Assembly (NCBI RefSeq): GCF_000003815.2
Contig: NC_049994.1
Span: 19,088,310 to 19,152,309, forward strand
Length of the DNA: 64,000 nt
Reading direction: 5' to 3'
DNA from: Branchiostoma floridae
Taxonomy: Eukaryota; Chordata; Leptocardii; Amphioxiformes; Branchiostomatidae
In this document: positions 24,621 to 34,016 of the stretch, in pieces
Numbering within the stretch: the first letter of the stretch is position 1
Layout: every line of letters starts with the position of its first letter
The notes under the pieces: model-generated
Told to the model about the DNA's origin: nothing
Seen by the model: the letters and a program-made list of their open reading frames with translations, nothing else
Databases searched by the model: none
Translations under genes and position numbers: made by a program

Positions 24621-24871
24621 ACTGAAAATATAACCTCCATGACATTTCATGGAGGTAATTAGTGTTGCCTGTTGTTCGGCATGCAGATAGTCCATTCCAC
24701 ACCGTAGGGCCCTGGAACTGCAGACTACCTCTGAACCTGTGCCTATTTTGAGCATGTACGGATCCCATTCCGACAGTTGCTTTGTAGCAGTCTGTGTCCG
24801 TCTGAGCAATACCAGTGGTGACATCCATTTAAACGTCATGTTTAAATGTGTAAACTCGGCTTCTACTGAAA
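23595..24871. repeat. 1.28-kb inverted repeat with REP-A core
   Basis: Left arm 23595-24046 and right arm 24436-24871 are reverse complements at very high identity over about 440 bp. Each arm has an outer roughly 250-bp segment found nowhere else in the window (AAGCCGAGTTTACACATTTA outwards), a GGAGGT(T)A REP-A end, a TG/CA microsatellite at the mirror position (23862-23892 and 24581-24617) and REP-A body. The 390-bp centre is further REP-A sequence with ATGCAAAA and ATTTGCATAATTA motifs. Confidence 0.93.
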
Positions 24872-25424
24872 AATATTTTCTGTGGAAATTTTGGTTTCAA
24901 ACTGCAATCTGTAAACAAATGTATGTACCAAGGAACAAATGTGAACTTTCAGAAATTCGACAAAGGAATTCACACGTATAGTACCAAGGGATCTATGCGT
25001 CATTCAGGAGTTTGCAAGTTTGGGTAGGCTATATGATAATAACGTTAATGACCCGCCTGTTCCTCAGTGTACATGGTGTCATAACGCCTGGTCCTTTGCT
25101 ATAACCACCGAATAAAACCACCGAGTGAGCGAAGCGAACCCTTAATTAATGTATACTATGTTGTTTGTTTTTGTGTGTGCAGGGACTCAGACTGTAGCCT
25201 GAGAGATGTAACCCTGATAAAATGAAATAAATAAAATAAAATAAGTCGCTGTGTGGTTTCCAACTGGCTGCAAAGGATTTAAAAAAACACTCAGCAAATA
25301 TTTTCTCCTTAACTCAAAAGTATTTTATATTAAATGCAATTACAGTAATTAGACAAAGGACGGATAGAGAACAAATTTTATTGAGTATAGGGCAAATCGT
25401 ATTGTGGCCCTTGACGACCTTTAA
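24872..25424. other. No host gene; LINE tail at about 25080-25242
   Basis: At 25185-25242, GACTGTAGCCTGAGAGATGT, AACCCTGATAAAATG and (AAATA)n resemble the 3' end of a CR1-like element. The rest shows nothing recognisable. Confidence 0.45.
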
Positions 25425-25889
25425 GCCCCCTTCACACGAGAGCACGAATGAGCCGGAATGCGGTCGAAATCATTTTCTATTCGTGGCAATTCCTGGCAAT
25501 TCGTACTGTATTTCAGACATTCTTACTGCATATCAGATATTCGTCCCCGTTCTTCTGGCTGGCTCGAAAGTTTTTGACATGTCAAAAACTGTCGAGGTGC
25601 ATTCGAAGTGGAGAAATATCGAATGGCATTCATAGTGGATTCTAAGTGTATTCTAACTATTCTAACTGCAGTCTGACCTCATTCTGCGACATTCCAACAT
25701 TATTCGAAACATTCTTATCTCATTCGATGGAGAACCGAAACGGCAAGCCATCTCGAATCCTGCCAGAATGCGGCCGAAAGAATATCTCGAATGCAGTGAG
25801 AATGTCAATACACTACGAATTCACAGGAATAGAATACAATTTTCATTCTGACGGCATTCTGGTTCATTCCTTCTCGTGTGAAGGGGATC
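25425..25889. mobile_element. Harbinger-like MITE (465 bp), copy 1
   Basis: Terminal inverted repeats GCCCCCTTCACACGAGA and TCTCGTGTGAAGGGGATC, flanked by TAA at 25422-25424 and 25890-25892. The interior is rich in ATTC/GAATG words (for example TTCGTACTGTATTTCAGACA). The open frames are incidental. A second copy lies at 31776-32363. Confidence 0.85.
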
Positions 25890-26149
25890 TAAGGCCCAAT
25901 GGCACCGAATGTGGCACGAATTTTGCAAATACTTCATTCCGGCTGGTTCTGCTTGATTCCTGCTGATTCGATTTCGGTGTGAAGGCCCTATTAGCGGGGT
26001 GCGTCTCTTTACCGTTTACGGTGCCGACACGCCCGGTGTCACAGCGATCTCGCTCCCCCTATAGATATCCATATATGTGTGTTTAGTTGTACTGTAAGTA
26101 GCTGTTATACATATGAAAGTACCTTACGAAGGTACTATTGCCGTGTCAA

Positions 26150-26305
26150 TAAAGATTATAATTATAATTGTGTTCTTCCAGGGCACAAGAACCTACCTAC
26201 CTACCGAATACCATTGCAATCCTTCCAGTGGTTCTTGAGATATACCCCAAATAACCTCCAGAATGAAACAGTATGGCAACAATACCTCCATCTTCATGGC
26301 GGTAA
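26150..26305 (-). repeat. REP-A end fragment
   Basis: CTTCCAGTGGTTCTTGAGAT, ATAACCTCCAGAATG and ACCTCCATCTTCATGGCGGT are the reverse-orientation end of REP-A. The LINE at 26306 abuts it. Confidence 0.65.
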
Positions 26306-27715
26306 AAGATACGGATTCAATTGTCCTGTTCTCTACAACATGAAAATGCCATGTCTTTTATATGCCGATGACTTGGTTATCTTCTCAGAATCCCAACAAG
26401 GTTTACAGTCCTCCCTACTTAGACTAGAACAATATTGTAAGTCATGGAAGCTGAAGGTTAACCTGAAAAAGACAAAAGTTATTGTATTTACAAAGGAAGG
26501 CCGCCTACCGAAATATTGTAGTTTTTTGTTTGATAGTAATGATTTAGAAATAGTAACATCTTATTATTATCTAGGTATTGTTGTATCCTCAGCTGGCACA
26601 TTCAAAGCCAATAGCAAATACTTATACAGCAAGGGATTGAAAGCTCTATTTGGAATTAGACAATCATTAGACAAAGCAGACGCACCATTATCAGTTAAAA
26701 ACAAACTCTTCGACACTTGTGTTAAACCTATTTTGTTACATGGATCTGAAATTTGGAGCTCATTCAAAAGTCCTAAATTTTGTCCTATTGAAACAGTGCA
26801 CTTGAAATTTTGTAAACACTCACTTAATGTCCCGAAAACTGCATCTAACCTTGCTGTACGCGCTAAATTAGGGAGGTACCATATCCAACTGGAAGCCTCT
26901 CTAAACGCCATCAAATATTTCATTAGAATTCAACAGAATGTGCCAGCTGAGAGTCTGCAGGCAGACGCTCTCTTATGTCAGCTTAATCTTAGATTCATCA
27001 GGTACTAAATGTTGGGCATCTGGTGTTCGCAAAACTTTGGAGGAGTGTGGTTACCCTTTTGTTTGGCAAGCCCGTAAGTCAACAGATCCAAACGTATCCC
27101 ACCTAATTTCTGCTATCCACCAACGACTGAAGGATATTCATTTCCAGAATTTTCTAACCAACATTCATAATGATAATAAAGGTTTATGTGCGAAAAAAAA
27201 ACTCCTAATGTACAGACTACTGAAATCCACATACAATGAAGAGCAGTGTTTGAAAATTACAAACATTCGGCACAGAACTACCATTGCTAAACTAAGAATC
27301 GGTTGCCACCGTCTGCGAATTGAATCAGGAAGGCACAACCGCACTCCTCTAGAACAAAGAGTCTGCCAATTTTGTACCTCAAACATGGTACAAGATTAAG
27401 TGCACTTCACTGCTGATTGCGATATGTATTTCAATGATAGAAATACTCTATTTAGTTATATAGAAGTAGATTCCTTCATTTTAGACACATGAGTAGCACT
27501 GACAAGTTAATATTTCTCATGCGTTTTGACAAACGGACAATAGCTAAACCCATACAGTCCTACATTTTCACCATATTACCAAGAAGCGAGAAGAAGCCGA
27601 ACTTTTGTGTTAGACTAGATTTGTGATACTCTATATCTTGGCTTGTTGTGACCTGTACTTAGCTCGGTTGGGCAAAACTGTATAATAAAGGTCTTCATTC
27701 AATGATAACGAATGA
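26306..27715 (+). pseudogene. Non-LTR retrotransposon, RT palm to 3' end
   Basis: 5'-truncated element. The first frame contains the reverse-transcriptase catalytic box CLLYADDLVIFSES (26353-26394; the two Asp of YADD are at 26362-26367), then KLKVNLKKTKVIVF and YYYLGIVVSSAGTF, as in non-LTR RT domains. A frameshift near 26985-27005 moves the continuation (SGTKCWASGVRKTLEECGYP) to another frame. That frame continues to the Cys-rich end GRHNRTPLEQRVCQFC, where a TAA (27397-27399) interrupts a region whose sister copy reads EDEHHF. Ends with ATAAAGGTCTTCATTCAATG. Inactive: missing endonuclease and RT fingers, frameshift and stop. Confidence 0.93.
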
Positions 27716-28285
27716 ATGAATGAAAGACCTTTATTGTACATTTATGCTCCAACAAGCTAAGTACAGGTCGTAACTATAAGGCACAATTTCATCTACAGAG
27801 ACTACTATGTGCTAGTATGTACAGGTTCAACTTCTTCTCGCTTCTTAATACAGTGGTAGACATAAGGGCAGATGTAATCAATAATACAGGATTTATCTAG
27901 TTGTATCAAGAATATGAATTTTTCCTTACTATTTATATAACGGAAATTAGGTAACATATCATGCATGCAATCGAAGAGGACGTTTCTTTCGTTGGTGTAT
28001 AAAGAACAGTCCATAATAAAGTGATGCTCATCCTCTATCTTATTTAGGTTGCAATTTTGGCAGATTCTTTGCTCCGGAGGAATGTGGTTATGTCTGCCCT
28101 TTTCAATATGGAGTTTGTGTGAACTAATACGAAGTTTTGTTATAGCTGTTCTGTGTCGAATGTTTGCAATTTGTAAGTATTTCTCCTCGTTGTAGGTAGT
28201 CTTAAGTAATTTGTATGTTCGTAATTTGTTGTTGCTGTGCATTTCTGCCACGAAAGTTTGAAAGTACATAACTCATACCGGAATC
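27716..28285 (-). pseudogene. Second copy of the same LINE family, tail to tail
   Basis: Minus-strand frame 27805-28269 gives LLKTTYNEEKYLQIANIRHR, then GRHNHIPPEQRICQNCNLNK and IEDEHHFIMDCSLYTNERN, homologous to the C-terminus of the preceding element with its zinc-finger-like CxxC...H...C motif intact. It starts at (GAAT)n and AAAGACCTTTATTGTAC, the mirror of the previous tail, and is 5'-truncated near 28285. Confidence 0.92.
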
Positions 28286-29501
28286 TTAATAAAGGGAATG
28301 CTTGTACTATGAATGCATTGGGTGATCTCAAAATCGCACAATGAATGGAATTAAGGTTAACTATCGGCCTACACTCCAGCCGCCCAGCCACGTCGAGGCA
28401 GTTTTATTTTCGAGGCAGGGAGGAGGAGTTCGAGGCAGTTTTATTTTCCTTCCGCGAGAGAAAGTAGTCCGTTCCATGACTTCGGGCGTCAACACCCCCT
28501 ACAAGAAAGCTTATCGCTGGAGTACATGGCCTTTTATCTTAATAATTTCAAGTTATTTACAATATTTTAGCTTCATCCTTTACTCCAATAGTTTTTTAAC
28601 TGCTGTTTCATCGCATTCCCTTTAATATTGCGACTCGAAAATAGGAGCTTTTCGTGTGATTTCCCCTCTTGTTTTCACCCTCGTGTAGATTCCAAACCAA
28701 CAGGAAATTTAGTGTACATGAAAAAGCAAAAATTCTACTTTCCGGTGGTATATGATTCATTACATTTCAAGTGCGAAAATCAAATGCCCCCAATCCGCAC
28801 GAGGCCATGTCATTTAGGAGCGGTCATTTTGATTCCAGAACGCACCACTTGTAAGCAGCGCGCGTGCGACGGATTGGCCCAATTCTCGAAGGTTTCGGTC
28901 GACGGAAGGCCAGCTGGGGCCACGATTTTTTTTTTAAATCTCGGGAGAACAGAAGTGTCCCTGACTTTCCCTTTTAATTCATGGTTTATCTATACTGATC
29001 ATACTGGGAATATTGTCAGTTTTAATCTGTCTTTTTATTGTTCACTCGTATGATATTTACTTAGTCTAGTAATTGTTTTAACTACAAGTCAGTTAAAAAG
29101 AAAGTTCTTCAAAGTTGTCAATCCTAATCTTGTCAAGAGTTACCAACCGAATACATTTAACTCTATCTACGCACGCTTCTACACTTTCTCTTTTTTTTCA
29201 AGGCATGTATGATGATAGGAAGAGGTATCAATGTTTTTTACTTTGGACTGATGTCTTATCAAAACTGTAAGAGGGACTGGAGATCGTCCAGAGATTACCC
29301 TGTAGTTAACTGGCAACATTTCACACTCATGGCGGAGGGATACGTAATGAAATAAAAACGGTTCCATAGACGTTCGATTTACTACATGGTTGGGCGGCTG
29401 CACTCTGCTATAGACAGCCGTGATGTGACATTGACGTAGGGGTGGCTAAGGACATGTGAAGTCACTCATTATGGAACTTCTGAGATATAGAGACAGCGGA
29501 A
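28286..29501. other. No gene recognised
   Basis: Contains an 18-bp direct repeat CGAGGCAGTTTTATTTTC (28394 and 28430). Frames at 28628-29053 (+) and 29179-29403 (minus) have no recognisable domain. A GC-richer patch lies at 28790-28920. Confidence 0.5.
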
Positions 29502-29843
29502 TTGAAGTATGTCGCAAGGTTTAGTTTGCATAATCAATTAGAGTTCCGCGACCTCACACTTACTACTGGTATATTCTCTGGCTGGTTACCCGCGAAACGG
29601 GGAAGTGTTCATGGGAGGGAACTACGTACAAAGGACAACTACTCACAGTTTAGATGCAGGTCATCCAGATTCAGAAATAGCACACTTCCTTTCATTGTAT
29701 CATTGTTAAATGAATCTTGATGAAGTTTTTAACAAATATATTATGTATCATACACCAATTCAGCCTTGTATGGCAGCAATGATATGTACATGTATGTGCG
29801 CACTGTTTGGGCGCTAATAAACCAGCCAGTCATTCATTCATTC
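29502..29843 (+). pseudogene. CR1-like LINE 3' end
   Basis: The frame ends GWLPAKRGSVHGRELRTKDN and continues SSRFRNSTLPFIVSLLNES, the same C-terminal signature as at 20990-21146 (DWLP...GR...R...TSPIPYLTNLLNE). A 3' tail with GGCGCTAATAAACCAGCCAG and (ATTC)n follows. Only the last roughly 70 codons survive. Confidence 0.85.
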
Positions 29844-30064
29844 TAACGCTACCCCATCTAATCGTCCAAATAGAGTCCTCATTTACATAAAGTGTATCAC
29901 TCGAGATTTGTGTGCCGGGGCGCCACACTCCTCCCGCGAGCAAGCCGGGAGTTGAATGAGCGAATAAGTGGTCTATCACTTGATTGGCCTTCTTTCTTCT
30001 AGATAAAGCACGTTGCCCAAATTATAAAAACCTTATCTTGAAAAAAAAAAAACTTAAAAAAAAA
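29844..30064. other. Nothing recognised
   Basis: Short spacer ending in A-rich runs (30039-30075). Confidence 0.6.
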
Positions 30065-30420
30065 ACTTTAAAAACTATCACTAATCATGCAAATAAGGCC
30101 AAAGTTTTCTCGACTTATGACTGATTATGTTCAATTTCAGCCAATTGCCAAGTGCTGCGAGTATGAAGTTCATGAAAATCGGCCCTTCAGATAAAAGAAA
30201 AAGTGACATTAAAAATCATGACCATGGTATGTCCAGAACACGAAATATCGAAACTGAAAGTCTTGTTGTAGTACCATGGAAAGCCGCCGGCGGGTGGGTA
30301 TCGTTCTATCAAAATTAGCTAACACCTACTAACATACTCAATTTCATAAAGATCCATCCATCCATAACTTCTCGAGTTATGTTGGTCACAGCCGAACAAG
30401 CGAACACAGAACCCCGGAAA
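30065..30420 (-). repeat. REP-A fragment
   Basis: ATCATGCAAATAAGGCCAAA, CATGACCATGGTATGTCCAG, AACACGAAATATCG and ACTTCTCGAGTTATGTTGG are reverse-orientation REP-A landmarks. It is shortened relative to 12838-13425. Confidence 0.8.
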
Positions 30421-31775
30421 TGTCATTTTTAGAAGGTAATAGGGAAATTTTGCAATTTACGGATTCGAGACATACTAATGTGGTGGGCAGAACAATCTCA
30501 TACAATTCTCTCGTTTCTTCTTCTCCACTTTTATTTGTTGTCTCTCTGTCTCTGACCACCCCCTCTTCTGTCTCTCATTATGAGAGTGGGTCGCCTAAAA
30601 GCTGACAGCAGTGGCCTTCATCGATTTTTGCTCTATCCCCGAGTTCCGTGAATCGATCACTGTTTCTGAACCGTCCATCATCCATGCATTATTTAACGTT
30701 AACTCTGGAGATAAAGGGCAAAGTTATTGACTGCGGTGGGTTGAGCCGGGCAGACATCAATTAGAGACCTCTAATGTGGAGGTAGAGAGCATTCTCCTGT
30801 AACGGCTATCCAGCACGTCGGCCAGCCTCATCTATTACACCGACTGATCATATGACGCTTATTTTCATGATGTAACGTTATCCCTACATTTATTAGTTTT
30901 TCAGTCGCAAGGCCAAATATTAACGTTAAACATGTTGTTCCACCTTCAAGGTTTCCTGAAACGAAATTTGAAGTTCACTGAAAAAACTCTCATCACCGAA
31001 TGAATGAATCTCACTGTATTTTGCACAAATCATCTAAGAAATACTTTATTCTTTTGAGAGTAACAAATGCGCAATGGCCCCATCGCCAATTGGTAACTTA
31101 TCACCTCCAAGAAAAAACTAGGTATGTTGGGGGTATATTTGTGTGTGTGTCTTTGCCTGTTTGTGTTTCGGAGGTTTTTCGTTTTCATTTTCGTTTTTCA
31201 TCAAAATAATCCTTTATTCTATTTTCGAAACATCACCAAGAGATCAAATTTGGATCACAGATAGCTCTAATACGGCATTTATGGTTCTTTTGCTTTTGGA
31301 TTTATGTCGGTCGTGTGAAGTTCGGGAGTGATTCGCCTACGTCCCAGTAATAGTCGTTTAGCTTGGGATTGAGTTAGCAGAGATTTGTCTACGATTTTGG
31401 GGTGAATCGTTGGTAGGTTGGAAACAAGCTGGGAGTAAGTCAGCAGTGTTTATGGCGTGGTTAGCATTTAAATTTGACTGGTGACTTACTCCCGAATACT
31501 AGCCGACCTTGTCGAACACCAGCCGACCGACAACCAACCCATTCCAGACCTGCCGTTCAGAGCCGAATGTTTTGAATATTTCTTTGCTACTGACTGACAC
31601 TACTGTTGACCAACAATACATTGCTTATTGACCGACACTTCCTTGCCTACTGACCAACACAACCTTACCTAACGAGAGACACTACCTTGCACACAGACCT
31701 TCAAGATTCCTTCCGCAAACATGAACATAACCGTCAATTACTAGCCTGAGTTCCGAACATTTTGTCGCTTTCTTG
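30421..31775. other. No host gene; small REP-A left-end trace
   Basis: A TATCACCTCCAAGAAAAAAC segment with GTGTGTGTGT at 31098-31150 resembles the left end of REP-A. The rest has no recognisable gene. Frames are under 70 codons. Confidence 0.5.
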
Positions 31776-32363
31776 AGGCCCCTTCACACGAGAGTAAGAA
31801 TGAGTAGGAATGACGTCAGAGTGAAAATTCTTTTCTATTCCTGGGAATTCGTAGTGTATTTTAGAAATTCTAAAACTACATTCCAGACATTTGTGCCCGT
31901 TCTTTTCGCTGGCCTGGCTTTTGACATGCTAAAGACTTTCGACGTGGCGTCGGGCTTGGCGTAACTGGTAGAGCTTTCGGCTCGGAATCTATGGGTCCTG
32001 AGTTCGATTCCCACCGTGCCCCCGACGTTGTGCCCTTGGGAAAGGCATTTTACACGACTTTCCTTCTGTCTGTACCGTGTATCGTGTATGTGGCATTGTT
32101 AATATAAGTTACAAAAACTTGAGTGCAGTGCCACATCGTCCTCGTCTGTCCAAAAGCAAATAGAAAAAAAAAGACTTTCGAGGTGTATTTGTGGAGAAAT
32201 GTCGTACGGCATTCAAAGTGTATTCTAAGTGTATTTTAACTATGCTAACTGCAATATGACCGTATACTACGGCATTCCAACAATTCGAAACATTCTTACT
32301 AGTATCTCATTCCATGGAGAACCGAAACGGCAAGCCAGTTCGAATCCTGCCAGAATGTGGCCA
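31776..32363. mobile_element. Harbinger-like MITE, copy 2, split by SINE
   Basis: Left end AGGCCCCTTCACACGAGAG; the interior matches 25425-25790 segment by segment (for example CCATGGAGAACCGAAACGGC). Homology stops at CCAGAATGTGGCCAAG, so the right end is lost. It is interrupted by a SINE at 31947-32169. Confidence 0.85.
31947..32169 (+). mobile_element. tRNA-derived SINE with 16-bp target duplication
   Basis: A box TGGCGTAACTGG (31957-31968) and B box GAGTTCGATTC (32000-32010) lie in a tRNA-like head. They are followed by the conserved central segment TTGTGCCCTTGGGAAAGGCA and ACACGACTTTCCTTCTG, and an A-rich tail. It is flanked by AAAGACTTTCGACGTG (31931-31946) and AAAGACTTTCGAGGTG (32170-32185): LINE-mediated insertion, one mismatch since. 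It shares the central segment with the SINEs at 4.9 and 13.7 kb but has a different 3' part. Confidence 0.93.
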
Positions 32364-32547
32364 AGTTCCACCTGCCAAAAACGTATCATACGTTACGTGC
32401 ATTTAAGTCCTATTATGACAAACACTGGGATGAAACAGTTTTCTCCAAATCGTGCAAATTAAGCATAATTTACGTCGATGTAGGTTAGACATCCAGGTAA
32501 TAACATACACCAAAGAGTAGTTACTCAAGCAACTGGTTTTGGAAACG

Positions 32548-32588
32548 GTCAGACGTTTCGGATAGATCCACTATCCTTCGTCAGTGAC
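32548..32588 (-). ncRNA. Hammerhead-ribozyme-like fold
   Basis: On the minus strand: GTCA (one side of stem I), CTGACGA (the CUGANGA core), then A, then GGATAG-TGGAT-CTATCC (stem II, six pairs, 5-nt loop), GAAA, then C-GTC (minimal stem III plus cleavage triplet), then TGAC (other side of stem I, four pairs). All core bases of the hammerhead are present in order. The one departure is an extra A between the core A9 and stem II, which may weaken or abolish activity. Minimal hammerheads of this shape are known in Penelope-like retroelements, but no such element is recognised beside it. Activity is unproven. Confidence 0.5.
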
Positions 32589-33647
32589 ACTGAAGTGATC
32601 TGGAAAAGATTGATATTTAATACCATAACTATGAATGAAGACAATTTTAGAGCTCCAATCGGAGACATTGCAAGACAAGTCAAGCTGAAGACAATTTAGA
32701 TTCAAATAACAAACAAAGGTAGGACAGAGTCAAGCTTAAGACAATTTTGGATTTCAATGGGAAACAAAGCTAAGACACAATTAATGTAAAAGAGTCAATT
32801 AGCTCTTGTTGTTTTAGTTGCAGGAGCTAAATGTTGAGTTTCGGAGGGGGGGGGTGCTATGTCCCAAGTGCCGGAAAGCTCCATACGTAGCCCCTTTTTC
32901 CTGTTAAGGGTCGGATTGCATATCCTCTCATATATAGCCGGCACCTAATCTCCAACCAGAACGAAAAGACGCCATTTGTCGCCAACGAAGCATCGTCTTT
33001 CCGCAACAGTTCACCAGAAGCTTTATCTGAAAACACATCTGCGGTCCCCATGTTTTCTTAATTTAATCCTGTATAGCGATCACGCAATCAGAGGAAACAT
33101 CCATTGCCATCGTTCAGTGTCGCGCCAGATAACCACTGCGTTCCTCGCTTCTACTTTGAAGCATCTAACAAGAACACCCGATACATTTATGACTTAAACT
33201 TCAACTTTATTTGTATAAAAATCAGATTGTTAGAAGGGACAGCTGCCTGTCAAGTTTGATTGTCACATGAATTGGAGTTTTCGTGAGGGTCTCCCGTTTG
33301 TTCTTGTGTAATGGGGTAAGATGACATAGAATGCCGCCGGGGGTCGCAATCGTGCACGCAAGAATCGTGCAATCGTGCGCAGCAAAAAACGCGAGCACGC
33401 TTTCATCTCCGCGTTTACCATGGAATAAAGTTAGCTTTTACATTACACAAAACACCACAAGAAACTACAGTTTTCTTGAAAAAAATTAATTCGTGTTTTT
33501 GTTCAATTTTCATATCATTGTAATGACTTTTTCAAGGAATAGTCTTGCGTTTGGGTTCCTAGCTCTACAATATCATGAGAGCTAGCACAATGGCTTCGTC
33601 AGGTTACACTGGGGTTTAAATCATACCACTCTCACGAAAGAGGGTCA
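32589..33647. other. No gene recognised
   Basis: Contains AGACAATTTTAGAGCTCC- and AAGACAATTTAGATTC-like short repeats (32638-32760) with GTCAAGCTGAAG/GTCAAGCTTAAG, a degenerate roughly 50-bp tandem. Nothing else seen. Confidence 0.5.
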
Positions 33648-34016
33648 TTATCTGATCGCATGCACACAACCGACGCTAACAATTTTAAATTTGACACATT
33701 TTGTCGCTACACACACTATATGTTGGATCTGCTTTCGTGAGGTTGGTTTGGTTTGGACACAAGGTTTGTCGGCAGGGCACTCCGCTGTAGACAGTAGTAC
33801 AACTGTACCACCTTCCATCGTCGACGTTTCAAAATCACAGTCGCACTGATGAGCGATAAAAGCAACTTGCGCTTGGCTGGGGTTTTCTCCCAGAAAGCTG
33901 ACGTTTTTTCTTGTAACAATTGTTATGACGCAGGGAAGGCTGAGAGACAAATTGTGGATGACCATGGCTGACAGGAAACCAACTAAGCTTAGCAAGGTAA
34001 GTTCCCATTTAACCAC
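33648..34016 (-). CDS. Candidate secreted Cys-rich protein, weakly IL-17-like
   Basis: A 122-codon frame on the minus strand with start at 34016 and TAA stop at 33648-33650. Residues 1-17 (MVKWELTLLSLVGFLSA) look like a signal peptide. The mature part has eight cysteines (29, 58, 60, 80, 86, 102, 107, 117) and two N-glycosylation sequons (N22, N38). A CxC after a hydrophobic/Ala stretch (AFIAHQCDCD, 52-61) and the ending KFKIVSVGC (109-117) resemble the CxC and the VxVGCxC of IL-17-family cytokines, but the last Cys of that motif is missing (GCVH). An alternative is an internal exon starting at 33967, after TTGGTTTCCTGTCAG. A spurious frame is also possible. I do not assign a gene name. Confidence 0.4.
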   Translation of the reverse strand: MVKWELTLLSLVGFLSAMVIHNLSLSLPCVITIVTRKNVSFLGENPSQAQVAFIAHQCDCDFETSTMEGGTVVLLSTAECPADKPCVQTKPTSRKQIQHIVCVATKCVKFKIVSVGCVHAIR

